This document shows positions 34,518-45,700 of a stretch of DNA of 64,000 nt, one piece after another. Under the pieces are notes generated by a model. It did not search any database. It had not been told where the DNA came from and was given only the letters and a program-made list of their open reading frames with translations. Numbering within the stretch: the first letter of the stretch is position 1; every line of letters begins with the position of its first letter. Position numbers and translations under genes: made by a program. The stretch is from Amoebophrya sp. A120. Its lineage: Eukaryota; Sar; Dinophyceae; Syndiniales; Amoebophryaceae. The DNA lies in NCBI GenBank assembly GCA_905178155.1, contig CAJINV010000004.1, positions 10,399,655 through 10,463,654 of the forward strand, read 5' to 3'.

Positions 34518-35243
34518 TTACAGTTCAGTGTCAGTGTCCGTCCCTTTCAACAAAGACCGCCGTGGGTGGCTGTCAAAACTTAATCCCTTGTCCTTGTGCG
34601 CATGACAGTACGGTGTGTGTCCATTTCCCTCGTAGTAGTTCTGGTGGTATTCTTCAGCCGGCCAAAATGTGTGGTCCTGGGCTCGGTGCGTTTTGTAAGT
34701 GGTCGCGACCTGATAAAAATGATCACATAGCTAATCTTCTAAAACTTGTTCGGTTCCCACGCAAAAGTCACCGTGTTTCATCAAAATTACAAGCTACAGA
34801 AGTTCTATTCATGCCGAGTTGTACATTCGCAGCAGGAGGAATAGAAAAAATATGTCAAATTCTTCTATGTATACCTTCACTCCCTTTCCCTCGAGCTGGC
34901 GCACGAAGAATTCGATGTCTTGGCGCTCTTCGTCACTGCTCCACCATATCCTTGACGCGTACTGCGGGCCGACGTCCGGGCCTTGTCTGTCCACCTGCGC
35001 AGGGTCATGAATTTCAAACAGGAATTTTACCAACTCCGCGTACGAAATCGCTGCCGGGTCGTACTCTATCTTTACCGCTTCGAGGTGCCCCGACCTGCCG
35101 GTGGACACTTGTTTGTAGCTCGGGTTTTTGGAAGCGCCCCCCATGTATCCGGATTCCACGGTTTTCACGCCGTCAAGCTTCTCAAAGAGAAACTCCACGC
35201 CCCAGAAACAACCGGCGGCGAAATATGCAAACGCGGAGACCAT
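34518..35243 (-). CDS. msrA: Peptide methionine sulfoxide reductase A
   Basis: Reduces methionine-S-sulfoxide in proteins, using a catalytic Cys and a thioredoxin-type reductant. Exons 35243-34875 and 34709-34518 (GT-AG intron 34710-34874) give 186 aa, a usual MsrA length. The ATG follows an in-frame TGA. Residues 9-15 read AAGCFWG, the active-site GCFWG with catalytic Cys12. Further family signatures: VESGYMGG, YKQVSTGRSGHLEAVKIEYD, FEIHDPAQVDRQGPDVGPQY, and in exon 2 FWPAEEYHQNYYEGN. All catalytic positions appear intact. No transit or signal peptide is visible, so a cytosolic location is most likely. No introner is present. Confidence 0.95.
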
Positions 35244-35952
35244 TTTGATTCACGAATTGTAATAGTGAGGGAAGTAAGTAGATGATGAAGTGGGCGAGAT
35301 AAGTCCCGCTATGTCTCTTGTACGAAGATGAAGTAGGACGGTTTTCAAACAAAACTCTCAAAAAACACCATCAATTTCTCGTCGATATTATGTCCGTTCA
35401 TGATCTGCTCTTTCAAGATTATACACGTAAGTACCAAGAAGAAACCACTGCGAAACCGCGAGGCTGCGTTTGAAAATTGCACAAGAAGGAGCTCCACGTG
35501 GAAAGAGAGGAACGCTTCATCGGGTATTTGTAGCACAAGCGGCGGCCCCTCTCGTTCCTTACGAGAGAGGCCAATGAAGATAATGTCTTCCCTACTTCTG
35601 GTTCTGCAGCACCGAAAATACAACAATTGTCCAAACTTCTTACAGAGTCCGCTTGCTTGTACAGCTTGAGCCGCTGAAGAAACCTCAACTTCCGTGCAAT
35701 TTCAACATCAATTTCTGTGCATCAAAATCTGTCATAGTCATGCTTCTAGACACTAGTTTTGTAAAATACAACGATAAACTACTTACTTACTTGGTAGAGG
35801 AAGGTGTCGCGCATCTTCCCACTCCTCTGAGTTTGATGTCTCGGGTCTGTAGCTGCTGCTGTTTTTTCTAAATAAATCATACATACATTCACACCAAACC
35901 GAAACACCGAACAAGTAGAATTCTATTCAGTGTAAATTTCTTCACGACCTCC
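35244..35952. other. Intergenic
   Basis: Spacer between the MsrA start and the SET gene stop. Only short ORFs without recognisable features. Confidence 0.5.
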
Positions 35953-38406
35953 TCAGTGCGGGTTAAAAGCGTGCCACAAAAACCACTTGTAATCATCGCC
36001 GAGCGAGTAGTCAAACTGCAATTCTTCGCCCGCCTTCGTCTCCCGGATGACGCGGAGCATGAACTCCTTTCGGTCCACGGCGGTACCGTACCCCAAATTC
36101 GGATTCTTGTGATCGTGATTGCACAGGTCCATCAGCGGCGCCAGCTTGTCGTCAAAGTTCCGACTTTCCACAAGCGCAAACGCGGTGAGGAAACTTCGGA
36201 AGGACGGAATGTACACCTGGGTCCGGAAAAACTCCTCGGGGGCGATCGTGACCCGCTTGTTTGTCGTGCTCGTCCCGAGGTCGTGCTTTTTCCGCCCGCT
36301 TTTCTCGAATAAAAGCAGGTCCGCGAGCTCGCTCGGCTCGTTACTTTTAGTTCCCTCCGGGCCGTTGATACCTGGAAGTACAAATAGAACCATGATCATG
36401 TCGACAGGCTTTTCATCTTGTCGATTTCATATTTTTCGATTAGACATAATCATAGAGCTGAACAATGCTTTCTCATCTTTTGTTCGTCTTCGTTTGTTCA
36501 AAAAAAAACACAACAACAGGAAGTAGACGCCGTTCTTCTGGTCGTTCTTTTCTATTGGGATCATCATCATCAGCATCATCATCATCATCCATGGTGCAGT
36601 AGGTGTCCTAGTGTAGTATGTAAGTCAAATGAAAATTATAGCCGAAAAGACGACAACCTTCGTACCGAGCTTCTTTGCGATCCGTGGCAGTTTTGTTTCG
36701 AAGACTTCGTCGCGGAGGTAGTCCGAAATCAAGGCGCAAACCGTGTCGTAGACGAGCCGCAAGTACTGCTTTTTGTTGAGCGTCATGTCGCGGAACCAGG
36801 CGGCTGACTTTCCCTGCACGTTGTGTTTCCGCAGTGGCGTCTCCCAAGCCTCCCGGTCCACCAGCTTCTCGTCGCTCCACAGCAGCGGCACCTCGTCCAA
36901 GTGCGCCGGCAGGGAGTCGTAGTAGGGGCGAAAAGAGAAGTCGGGCGGGACCGCCCCGCCCGGGGGGAACTGGTCCGAGAACAAAAGGGTCAGCGCGAGT
37001 TGCAGCGTCTCGTCGTGGATGTCAATTAGCAGCTCCTCCTGTTTGTTTCCTTTTTCCCGAATCACCTTCGGGGCGCCCCGACCCCAGGTATCGGCTGGGG
37101 CGAACGCCTTGTACAGCCCCCGGAACAGCATCTGGCCCACCGGAGTTTGCTGGAAGGTCTTTGTGTTCAGCGTCAGGTAGCTGGGCAGGGCCACCGCGAT
37201 GGTGTACAGGCCTAGCGGTTCGGTCGTGATGAGGGAAATGCCTCCCTTCTCCGGGTTGTACACTGGACGTATCGCGGGGTGAAACGTGCCACCGTTTTCC
37301 AGCACCCAATTCATCAGGGCGTGCGCAGCGGAAACGCGGTCTCTCGGATCACCGGAAAGCGGGCCGCAGGGCCGCATAGCGCACGCGAAAGGGCTGAGGA
37401 TCTCGGATTCATCATGTTCGTCCGCTGAGGTCGTGCTTGTAGCTGTGCTGTTTTGGCTACTAGTAGAAGTAGTTGCACGCGGCCCTAGTACCGCCGGCGA
37501 ATTTTTTTTCACCGCGAGCTGCCCAAAGACCCCGTCGGCCCTTTTCAGCGCTTCCACGAGCCGCTCGGTGTCCGATTGCAGCGGTTTCAAAGTCTGCGGG
37601 TCTAGCACTTCGGCCGAAAAGTAGTGGTCCTCGAAAGTAGATATCCAAGGAAAAAAGTGTCACAGTTACACATTTGTAGTGAATTCAGCATCACAAATTT
37701 GCCTCGCATGACGGAGAAAACTTGTAATGCAGAGGTCATAAGGCAAAACACACAGACAACGAGACTCGCAAGCATTTTGCGCATGACAGAGGTCGTTTGT
37801 CTTGCATGTTTTGCAACACAATGTGTAACTGTAACACTTTTCTCTTTGCATAGTAGAGGCAGCGGGATTCGTGTTGTCCTTGAAAGGGAATATCGTGAGA
37901 AAAAAGTGTTTCACTGTAAACTTGTAATGCGGAAAATGTATCTCACAAGTGTTTGTCTTGCTACACATGCAAGACAGTGGGATTTTACCTGCGTTTTCCC
38001 GTAGGAACCTGGCATGGCAACTTTTCGCCGTCATGTAGAACAAACTTGTGATGCAAAACCTGCAACATCCTTTTACAGTGAAACTCTTTTTTCTCAAGAT
38101 AGGAGAGAAAGCAAAATTATTTTTCTTGGTCGCCTCCACGGGGTCGTTCCCCGCTGATTTCTTGTCAAGCCGCACCACCACCTCCATCGGCCTCAATTCC
38201 CGGCGATCGCAAGGCGGGCAGTTGCACTTCGGGCACTCGGTGGGCAGAAACGTCGGAGAAAAACAAATTCCAACAGCCAGGGACACCGCGGCGATCGCCA
38301 ACGCGACGAACCAGCTGTGGCCGCTCTTCTGCTCGCGCGGCGGGCGCATCGGGGGTCCAGCGGAAAGACGCCGAAGCCCGTCCTTCTGTCCAAGGGTAAT
38401 CGTCAT
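35953..38406 (-). CDS. Membrane-anchored SET-domain protein, 575 aa
   Basis: Probable protein-lysine (or histidine) methyltransferase of the SETD3/RuBisCO-LSMT type. Exons 38406-38102, 37890-37853, 37641-36666 and 36371-35953 give 576 codons after two 5-bp repeats are dropped; the last intron (36372-36665) is GT-AG. I start at MTITLGQKDG because the longer frame has only a TTG. A single membrane helix lies at about residues 31-51, followed by CPKCNCPPC. The SET core is in the last exons: LAPLMDLCNHDHKNPNLGYG (the NH motif), FMLRVIRETKAGEELQFDYS (GEELxFDYS) and a final FLWHAF. The C-terminal substrate-binding domain usual for this group is not seen downstream of SET; the protein instead ends ten or so residues later. 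The 38-nt exon between two introners encodes FKDNTNPAA. Confidence 0.82.
37642..37852. mobile_element. Introner, family F (211 bp)
   Basis: Left end TATCCAAGGAAAAAAGTGTC, right end complementary (ACACTTTTCTCTTTGCATA). Direct repeat GTAGA at 37637-37641 and 37853-37857. Excision joins NPAAST to FEDHYFSAE in the SET gene. Confidence 0.93.
37891..38101. mobile_element. Introner, family F (211 bp)
   Basis: Left end TATCGTGAGAAAAAAGTGTT, right end complementary (AACTCTTTTTTCTCAAGATA). Flanks GGGAA and GGAGA match at three of five positions. Excision joins NNFAFSP to FKDNTNP. Confidence 0.9.
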
Positions 38407-38946
38407 GGTGTTGTAATTCGGCGAAAAATGTAGGTTAGTCTTAATTTTAAACAATCTTCAACATCCGCTGTAGAATTAAATCTAAATCCTTCTCTCGTGA
38501 CAGCATTATCGCGCCGTGTGGATAAGGTGAGCGATGAAAATAAGTATCGTCTTGGTACCTTTTGACAGTCCAAAGCCAAGACAAAGACTCAGCCATGATA
38601 ACACCTTTCCAGCCACGTACTTCACCCCTGCCGATTCGTAAGCACGATCAGAAATTCCACGAAAGGACCCACAAGTGTTGTTCCATAGACGATTTTTTCC
38701 GATGTGGTTATCGCTCTTTGGAGTAACGTCCGCGTATACAGTCGTCTTGTCAAAACGACTCAAGAACGATTGATTACCGAAAAAGAACGCTCTTGCCGAT
38801 GAGGTGCCCCTTGCAATCGAATTTTCGTCGGAGAAAATCTTGTGAAGCGGATCACTTTCCACGCCTTTCCCCGGCGATTACAAGTGTGCTGGCGCACGAT
38901 CGGTAAATCCAATCGTAAAAGGTGGCAGGCACATAAACCATTCCCG
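38407..38946. other. Intergenic
   Basis: Spacer between the SET gene start and the RING gene stop. A 118-codon minus frame (38506-38862) begins at GTG and has no recognisable feature. Confidence 0.5.
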
Positions 38947-41900
38947 TCACGATTCCGAGCACTGTGCAACGGCACACAGATCTGCGATCAGTATTCTCAA
39001 GTCTGGATGTCGGTCGAGAAATTGCTTCGCCCGCGTTTCAGAATCGAAAAAGGAAAAACAAAATTGGTTCGCAAGATCTCGAGAAGTGGCACCAGTACCA
39101 GTTGCTTCTATTTCAGCGTCGTGGATGTTGTTTTCCGAGCTGGGAAGTTGTATAGCAGGCTCCCCGTCTCGTCGTTCTTGACAAAAATAACCTGCTCCCT
39201 CGTCGTCCTCGTCGTGTTCGTGCATACCATTTTTCACACACCTATGCGCGGCCGCCTTTTCGATGCTGCGCAGGAGCCCCTTCTGCACTGCGGCCGGCGT
39301 GTTGCAGAGATCTAGCAAGGCGGAATACGGCCACAGCAACCAGTCCCGCGCCTTCCCGCACGTTTCCGCAAGAAATTTCCGCATCACACCAGGGTCCGGG
39401 CAGGGGCCTAGACACGCAGCGCACTCCGCCACACAGGATTCTGGCACCCGGGTGATCGGTAGATACCCCGCACACAGCAAACTTTGTGCACAAACGCCGG
39501 CAGCCACGCGCCGCAAAAATTCCGCTTGCGTCGCCGCGGAAACCGCAGCGAAATGGGCTGCTACGCAACTGTATCCGGAAAGAACGCAACAAAGTGCATC
39601 GGAAAACACGACGCAACAAGGACCTCCCGCGGCTTGGCAGAGAAGCTTTCGCCCTTCTTTCTCGCACCGGCTCTCGAGAAATGCATCCATCTGCTTCATC
39701 TGAACCTCCGTGAAATTATCTGATGAAGAACAAAGTAGATCTTCCGCCTCGGTAATTTTCAAATCTTTTCCGAGCGGCCGGTGAAAATTGACCCGTCTCT
39801 TCCTCTTAGTAGTCGCATTGCTGGCCGTAGTCGCGTCGTCATCAGAGGACCTTCCTAGAGAGGCGGCTCCGCCCACCGCCTGCGCGCGCCTCAATCGGTG
39901 CGTTCTCCGGCGTCTGGCGCGGCGATGCGTTTCTTGTAATGCAGTTAGCTCTGAGAGGCCAGCGACAGCAGGAGCTTCTTCTGACGGACTAGTATTTTCA
40001 TTCGCCTGTACGAGTACCCCCGCATCGCCAATACTTGCCGGAGGCGCCGCCCCCGGCGGAAGTGGTAGTGATCCTACACCTGCGCTGTTGATGACATCAG
40101 TTCCGACATTCCGAGTGTCAACAGCCCCGCCCTGCTCCACCTCCCCCGCATTATTAAACACGGCAGCCGCGGCGCGCAGTCTGCTACTTCCCGTTCTTCG
40201 CAGGAAGGGGTAGGCAGGTGGAGGTGCGGGTGGTGCTAGTTCAAGTTCTTCTTGAGCGACATGATTATTCTGCGCACGACTTCTTCTATCATCCCTGCCA
40301 GCTGCTCTGAGCGGCTCCCACTCTGCTGTCCTCCCTTCGGACCGCTCGTCGCGCAGCGCCTGCATACGCGCTTGTCGCTGTTGCACCCAGCGTGCTCGTC
40401 TCGCTGCGTCGGACTTTATCTTCACGAGCTGGTCCAGCCTATACGCCTGGGCGACGATCCCCGTGCAGATTTGTCCTGCAGTGAAAGGGCTTGTTTCTCC
40501 TCTGAGTAGATCTTCGACTGCCTTTTGCCGGACGAAATCCGCCTGCGACCGGCCTTGCTTAGTACCAGATATTGGCCCGCTTCTGTTCATCGCAGCTCCG
40601 ATGAACGCGGTAGATGACCTACTGTGGTCCTCGGAGGCGGGGGACAAGAGGGCCGGCCCTTGTTGATGAGCGTCACTTTCGTCGCCAGTCATCTCCTCCT
40701 GAGAGGAAAGAGCAGGCCATTCTCCATGCAAACCTGGACCCTCGACGGCCGCTCTTTCCACGAACGCGGCGTACTCTCGCTCCGCGCGGTTGACGAAGGT
40801 TTCCCATTTTCTCGTCAGATCCGCTTCGGATTGTTCTTGCAGTAGCAGAGAACTACTAGTACCAGCAGCAGCAGCCGTGTTTCCAATAGTATAACTGCGG
40901 TTCATTTCGTTTTTCATCTCACATCTACTCCCCTCAAAGTGGTCGGTGTTCTGATGTTCCTGATCCCCAGCACCACTACTGCTCCGCAGCAGCAGACTTT
41001 CCAAGCCTCTACACAGCTCCTCCTCGCTGAAGCATGCTTGGTTCGGGCAAACGTGCGCCGAACAGCGGCAATCACTCCGCCAGCTATTTTGTCTCAACCG
41101 ACTGGCTTGCTGCAGGTGCAACGGGACGTACCGGAGCGTCTTTTCGGTATCCACGCCCGTGCGACACACGGGGCAGGCGAGGTTGCGCCTTCGCCACTTT
41201 TCTGCACATTTTAAGCACGCGGAATGTCCGCAGGCATAGAGGACAACCCGGTTGTGCAGCTTCGGGTCATCTTCGGCGCTTGCTGATGGCGGTTTCGTTG
41301 CACTTGATGTTGTGCTGGGTATTGCATCATGTAGTTGTACCTCTTCACGGTTTATAATTCCCGCACCTGAACAAGTAACAGCCGCTCTACAAGCTCTCGT
41401 GCTTGTTTCTACCGGTACCGGTGTCGCAGAAGTACATCCATTTGTGTTCGTAGCTCCGGACGCACCAGTGGAGGTGCCTGCTGCGTGGTGAACAAGCGTA
41501 TAATTTCTGCCATCATCATCTTCCCCCAATACAACATTTCCGCGTTCTCTTGTCGTGCAGATCAGCGGAGTAGTGACGGAGCAAAGAGGCGGGAAAAGAA
41601 CCGAGCATGAATCCGCAGTGCATTCGTTTCCACACTCCTGCTCCTGATCAACACTGATAACTTCGCCACGATCGACGTCTACTGAACTTTCGTCACGACC
41701 AGTGAAGGGCAGCAAAGTCTGCTGCTGGACGACCGCATGACCCGAGCTGCGAACTACACAGCTCCCTACTGGTTGCGGGCGCAGTTGTGAACAAGTGGCT
41801 TCATGTTCATCCCTATCGTGTGGGAAGATTTCGTCTTCAGGCACGTTTGTCATGGACGAACTTCGCAGCGACCACGCGCGGCTTGCGGTCGTGGGTTGCA

Positions 41901-42741
41901 ACGTGGAAAAAGAACTGGAAGAGGAGGGACTCGGGAATGGTACACGACTAGCGCCGCCGGCTATCGTACTAGATTCTCCGCCCGAAAAAGAGCTCCTGGG
42001 CTTATTTTGCGTAGATTGCTGCTCTCGCTCCTCTTCTCCGGGCGCTGCTGCGGTGCCGCCTTGTTGTCCTCTGTTACTCGAATCTATCGGGTGGTCTTCT
42101 GGCGCATGATAATCCGCATTGCTGAAAATGTCCTCTTTTAGGCAAATTGCGCAAGGAAACACCGGCGTACTGAGGACTTTTGACGTTCCAGGTGCCTTCC
42201 TGCCGCGAGACGGATTATTTACTTCCTGCCGAAAGAAATTAGGCTTGTATCCCGTCCAGCGCAGGGCAAAAAAGACCCGCAGGTCTGTCGAGGTTAGCGG
42301 TGTCGTCGTGCCACTCTTGTTTCTACTCGGACCCGCAGCCTCATTCGGCGAAATACCCATTCCCCCACACGACATCCGCACCTGCTCCGGCGCCCGCACG
42401 GTCTGTCGTCCTCCTGGCACAGCAGCTTCCGACGCCTGTAAAACACGGCGGTCGGTTGGTCGCTCTCTGGTATTGAGTCTGTCGTGTTGCGAAGATGAGG
42501 ACGAGAGAGGTACAAAGGACGGCGCACTACTGCCACTGCTGCTCGACGCGGTTGATGTAGTAAGTCGAGCATTGGAGTTGTAGAAAAACGATTTGACAGA
42601 CAGAGCGGTGGCGAAGCCCAGCGATGCAGGCGGAGGAGAGGACTCATGCCTACTTCCAAATTCGAGCGTGGTTGCCGCAACGAAAAAATAGAAAAGGCCC
42701 CGAGGGACGTCGAACATGATTGTGGTTCTCTTCGAAGACAT
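38947..42741 (-). CDS. Large RING-finger protein with split RING, 1264 aa
   Basis: Likely E3 ubiquitin ligase. A single uninterrupted frame from an ATG to TGA. After a hydrophobic N-terminal segment (GLFYFFVAATTLEF) and Ser-rich sequence, the first RING pair is CAIC at residues 197-200. The rest follows about 300 residues later: YACGHSACLKCAEKWRRRNL then ACPVCRTG, matching C-x-H-x2-C-x2-C and C-P-x-C of C3HC4 RINGs. The insert is low-complexity Ser/Thr/Glu-rich. The middle is charged and disordered; the C-terminal 200 residues hold more than 15 cysteines (for example CCVVFSDALCCVLSGYSCVA), partly in pairs, possibly a second metal-binding or disulfide-rich unit. No introner lies in its 3.8 kb. 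The first 366 codons are duplicated at 56771-57868. Confidence 0.82.
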   Translation of the reverse strand: MSSKRTTIMFDVPRGLFYFFVAATTLEFGSRHESSPPPASLGFATALSVKSFFYNSNARLTTSTASSSSGSSAPSFVPLSSSSSQHDRLNTRERPTDRRVLQASEAAVPGGRQTVRAPEQVRMSCGGMGISPNEAAGPSRNKSGTTTPLTSTDLRVFFALRWTGYKPNFFRQEVNNPSRGRKAPGTSKVLSTPVFPCAICLKEDIFSNADYHAPEDHPIDSSNRGQQGGTAAAPGEEEREQQSTQNKPRSSFSGGESSTIAGGASRVPFPSPSSSSSFSTLQPTTASRAWSLRSSSMTNVPEDEIFPHDRDEHEATCSQLRPQPVGSCVVRSSGHAVVQQQTLLPFTGRDESSVDVDRGEVISVDQEQECGNECTADSCSVLFPPLCSVTTPLICTTRERGNVVLGEDDDGRNYTLVHHAAGTSTGASGATNTNGCTSATPVPVETSTRACRAAVTCSGAGIINREEVQLHDAIPSTTSSATKPPSASAEDDPKLHNRVVLYACGHSACLKCAEKWRRRNLACPVCRTGVDTEKTLRYVPLHLQQASRLRQNSWRSDCRCSAHVCPNQACFSEEELCRGLESLLLRSSSGAGDQEHQNTDHFEGSRCEMKNEMNRSYTIGNTAAAAGTSSSLLLQEQSEADLTRKWETFVNRAEREYAAFVERAAVEGPGLHGEWPALSSQEEMTGDESDAHQQGPALLSPASEDHSRSSTAFIGAAMNRSGPISGTKQGRSQADFVRQKAVEDLLRGETSPFTAGQICTGIVAQAYRLDQLVKIKSDAARRARWVQQRQARMQALRDERSEGRTAEWEPLRAAGRDDRRSRAQNNHVAQEELELAPPAPPPAYPFLRRTGSSRLRAAAAVFNNAGEVEQGGAVDTRNVGTDVINSAGVGSLPLPPGAAPPASIGDAGVLVQANENTSPSEEAPAVAGLSELTALQETHRRARRRRTHRLRRAQAVGGAASLGRSSDDDATTASNATTKRKRRVNFHRPLGKDLKITEAEDLLCSSSDNFTEVQMKQMDAFLESRCEKEGRKLLCQAAGGPCCVVFSDALCCVLSGYSCVAAHFAAVSAATQAEFLRRVAAGVCAQSLLCAGYLPITRVPESCVAECAACLGPCPDPGVMRKFLAETCGKARDWLLWPYSALLDLCNTPAAVQKGLLRSIEKAAAHRCVKNGMHEHDEDDEGAGYFCQERRDGEPAIQLPSSENNIHDAEIEATGTGATSRDLANQFCFSFFDSETRAKQFLDRHPDLRILIADLCAVAQCSES

Positions 42742-42752
42742 TCACACGACAA

Positions 42753-45700
42753 TGACAAACATAGGTATCAATATGTGTTTGCAAACGTAATTCTAATTGT
42801 ATCGACGTGTTGTACGTAGTGAAGAACAAGTTTCGCAGACATCAACAAATACAGGAAGATAAATCGCACGACTCTATCGACAAGGTGTTCCATTCTACTC
42901 CTGTGACAGTTCACGTACTCGCAGAGCGGGCTGCTCACCTACCTTGTCCATGCTGCATCAGGCAATAAATAAAAGAAGAGAAATCAAACAACCTGGGATC
43001 ATGGTCGGTAAAAAAACAATTTACAATCACCTCGTTCTACTTCTGCACGTGGCTTCTCATCGATCCATGCGCCACCCGCAGCAAAAAAGCTTGTCCAAAA
43101 TTCAGCAAACGGCCAAAAAGATCGCCCGCCAAGATTCTACAGCCCAAAACATCTCACTTACAAATCCATTCCAGGAGAGAGGTTTCTGCACGTAACGAAC
43201 GGCACAACTGGAGGACTGTTGCACTCAACGTCTCTCCTTGATGCACTACATGCACATGCCCGCAACAAGCCTGCCGGTGTTTTTGCTTCTGAGTTTGATT
43301 TATTTTTGTAGAGCACATCAGAAATTGTGGTTAGCAAACAGTAGCTCTGAAAAATATCGGATAGACCGCAAGGAGAAGGAGGTCACACTCACACAGTGGC
43401 CGCCCGAAGGTCAACATCACATTTTGCGTCAGTGATAGCTTAAGATATGCCATAAGAAACATAAAAACTGAGTTGTAAACCGAAAAAAAATATCATGTGA
43501 TTTTTACTTCATGCTGTTCTGAAATAATTGTTTTATTTAACACGGTTGAAATAATTGCACCGTGCCCACGGCGTGTGGGAGTCCTCGTTTGGACTTTTTT
43601 CTGAGAGAACTGAGAGCCGGGAATTTTTTGAAACTCCATCACAAAGCATGATGGTTGTCCAACTCCGTGTTCTCTCTTGGTCGTCTCCGTGTTGAAGTCC
43701 CTTCGGCACCAGTTTATTGCTGTCATCGGGTTTGCAGTCATCGGGTTTGCAGCTTCCACCCGAGCCTGCACCACCCACTGGCTTTGGACAGCTTCCGAGT
43801 GCAGCCATCTTCTTGGGACCCAGCCAGCAGCGCGACAAAAGGAAACAACCAGTGACCCAGAGCAGGCCGACATAGTCTGGGTAACCACAAGAAGGAAGGA
43901 AGCCCGGGGGCTGTTACTGGTGATTTTGCTTCTTGCAGTTGTCGCGAGCGATCTGCTGCGTGGGAGGGTCGCCAGTTCTGGAAAGTGATACGACGGTGAC
44001 ACGACCACCGCGCCACCGGAGGATAACCCGCTGCTCTAGCCCTCCAGCCGGGCCCTGGAAGCAGAGACTACCTGCTGCTGCCGACGAACGGCGTTTGCCG
44101 TCCCCCCCACTGGCCGGAAGACGCTAAAAGACAATAAGGAGCCGGCGTAGCAAGTGAACCGAACCCGACCGTCATAGTCCAGGGGCCCCCGACAAAGGCT
44201 CCTGGGGTCGGGATTCGGCGATTTAAGACTACGCAAGCCCGGTCCTTGTTCGTCTCCAGCCAGGAGCGGACAGTGGATTTATCCTCTTACAAAGAGGATT
44301 TTTATTAGCCCGGAACCGCGTGCCGTCGTGTCTGAAGACGAACAACCGTCCCGGAGGAGCGGAATCCGTGCAGGGCCAGTTCGCAGCTTAACCCCCTAGA
44401 TCCTGCAGTACTATCGTGCTGAACTGCCGGGCACCTGCGTCGCCACCGTGCCCCACATTTCCACCGAAGGCCCAAACCGGTGGTGAAGACGAGACTAGAC
44501 GCACGCTTGCCGTTCCCTCAGCTGTCCAGAAGACAGTAAAATACAGCAACAGTTCCGAGGAAGGAGGCAGCAGCGAAACAAAGAGGCGTGACCACCCGAC
44601 GCACATCCACCCTTGCCGTCCTCCAGCCATAGCTGGTCGTCATAGTCCGCGCGGCCCCGACAAGGACGCTCGGGATCAGCGGTTTGGAGCACGCGCTACT
44701 GTCTTGAAGATCGAGGTGGTGAGCCGTAGTCGTGTGTGTCCACACTTTCTAGTCTCGTGCAGAACCCCCAAACAAAAAGATCCCAAAAAAGTAAAAGACG
44801 GCATCAGGGACAGTATATAGCTAGCCGCAAAAACAAAAGACCTCAAAAAAGTAGAAGAGTGGCAAGAGGCAACACAGAAATAGCCACCGGGGGTTCTGCT
44901 TTTCTCCGTTTTTCCTTTGCCAATATTGACGCTGCGTCTCGCGATGATATGCCGCGCCGCCGGAGCCCGACAGCGATAGAGGAGCTCCTGCGGACAGGCG
45001 TGATCACAGAACGCGAGGCGAAGGAATACCGCGAGAACACGGAGGAAACGAAGCAGCACCTAACCAGCCTGCACCACCTCCCGCTCCTCATCCCCTTCAC
45101 AAGCAACTATACCGCGTTGATAAAGGTTGAACGCGACCACGACAACCTAGCGCAGGAAACAGAGGAGAGACGCGGGTGGCTCCGGTCCAAGGAGACATCA
45201 CAGCAGCACTCCGCAGCGTCCCGAGGGGATTTCGCGCTCTTCGTCTACGAGTACTGCCCCTGCAGCCTCATCGTGGAACTGACGAGGAACAGAGCGCCCG
45301 TTCAGGCCCTTGCCACGACACGAAAAAAAATATCATGTGATTTTTACTTCATGCTGTTCTTGGGGGCAACTAATCATTTGAAGGGGCGATCAACAAATAG
45401 GAGTTCAATTCATCCGTGGAAAACTTTTCGTGAAAAAAAAGTACTAGAGAAAGGTACTTTATTATCAAAGAAACGCACTAATTCCTGAAGCCGTGATGGA
45501 AGCTAGATCGATGCTTCACACTTCTTCAGAAACTGGGTCCAATTAATTAATAGACACTTCTAGTTGTTGAAGATAAACAACATATTTTTACTCAAACTCC
45601 TATACTTAATATCATTTCATTTCTGCGTGCCTGTTGTAGTGGAAGAGTACATTATTGAGCTAAGGGTTTGGTACTACTTACTTCTCGTTCTCTCTGCTTC

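Noticed and set aside
36560-36595. CATCAT trinucleotide run as a functional repeat
   Set aside because: Short microsatellite inside a GT-AG intron of the SET gene; nothing suggests a function.
38506-38862. 118-codon minus-strand ORF between the SET and RING genes
   Set aside because: GTG start, no motif, no fitting splice to either neighbour.
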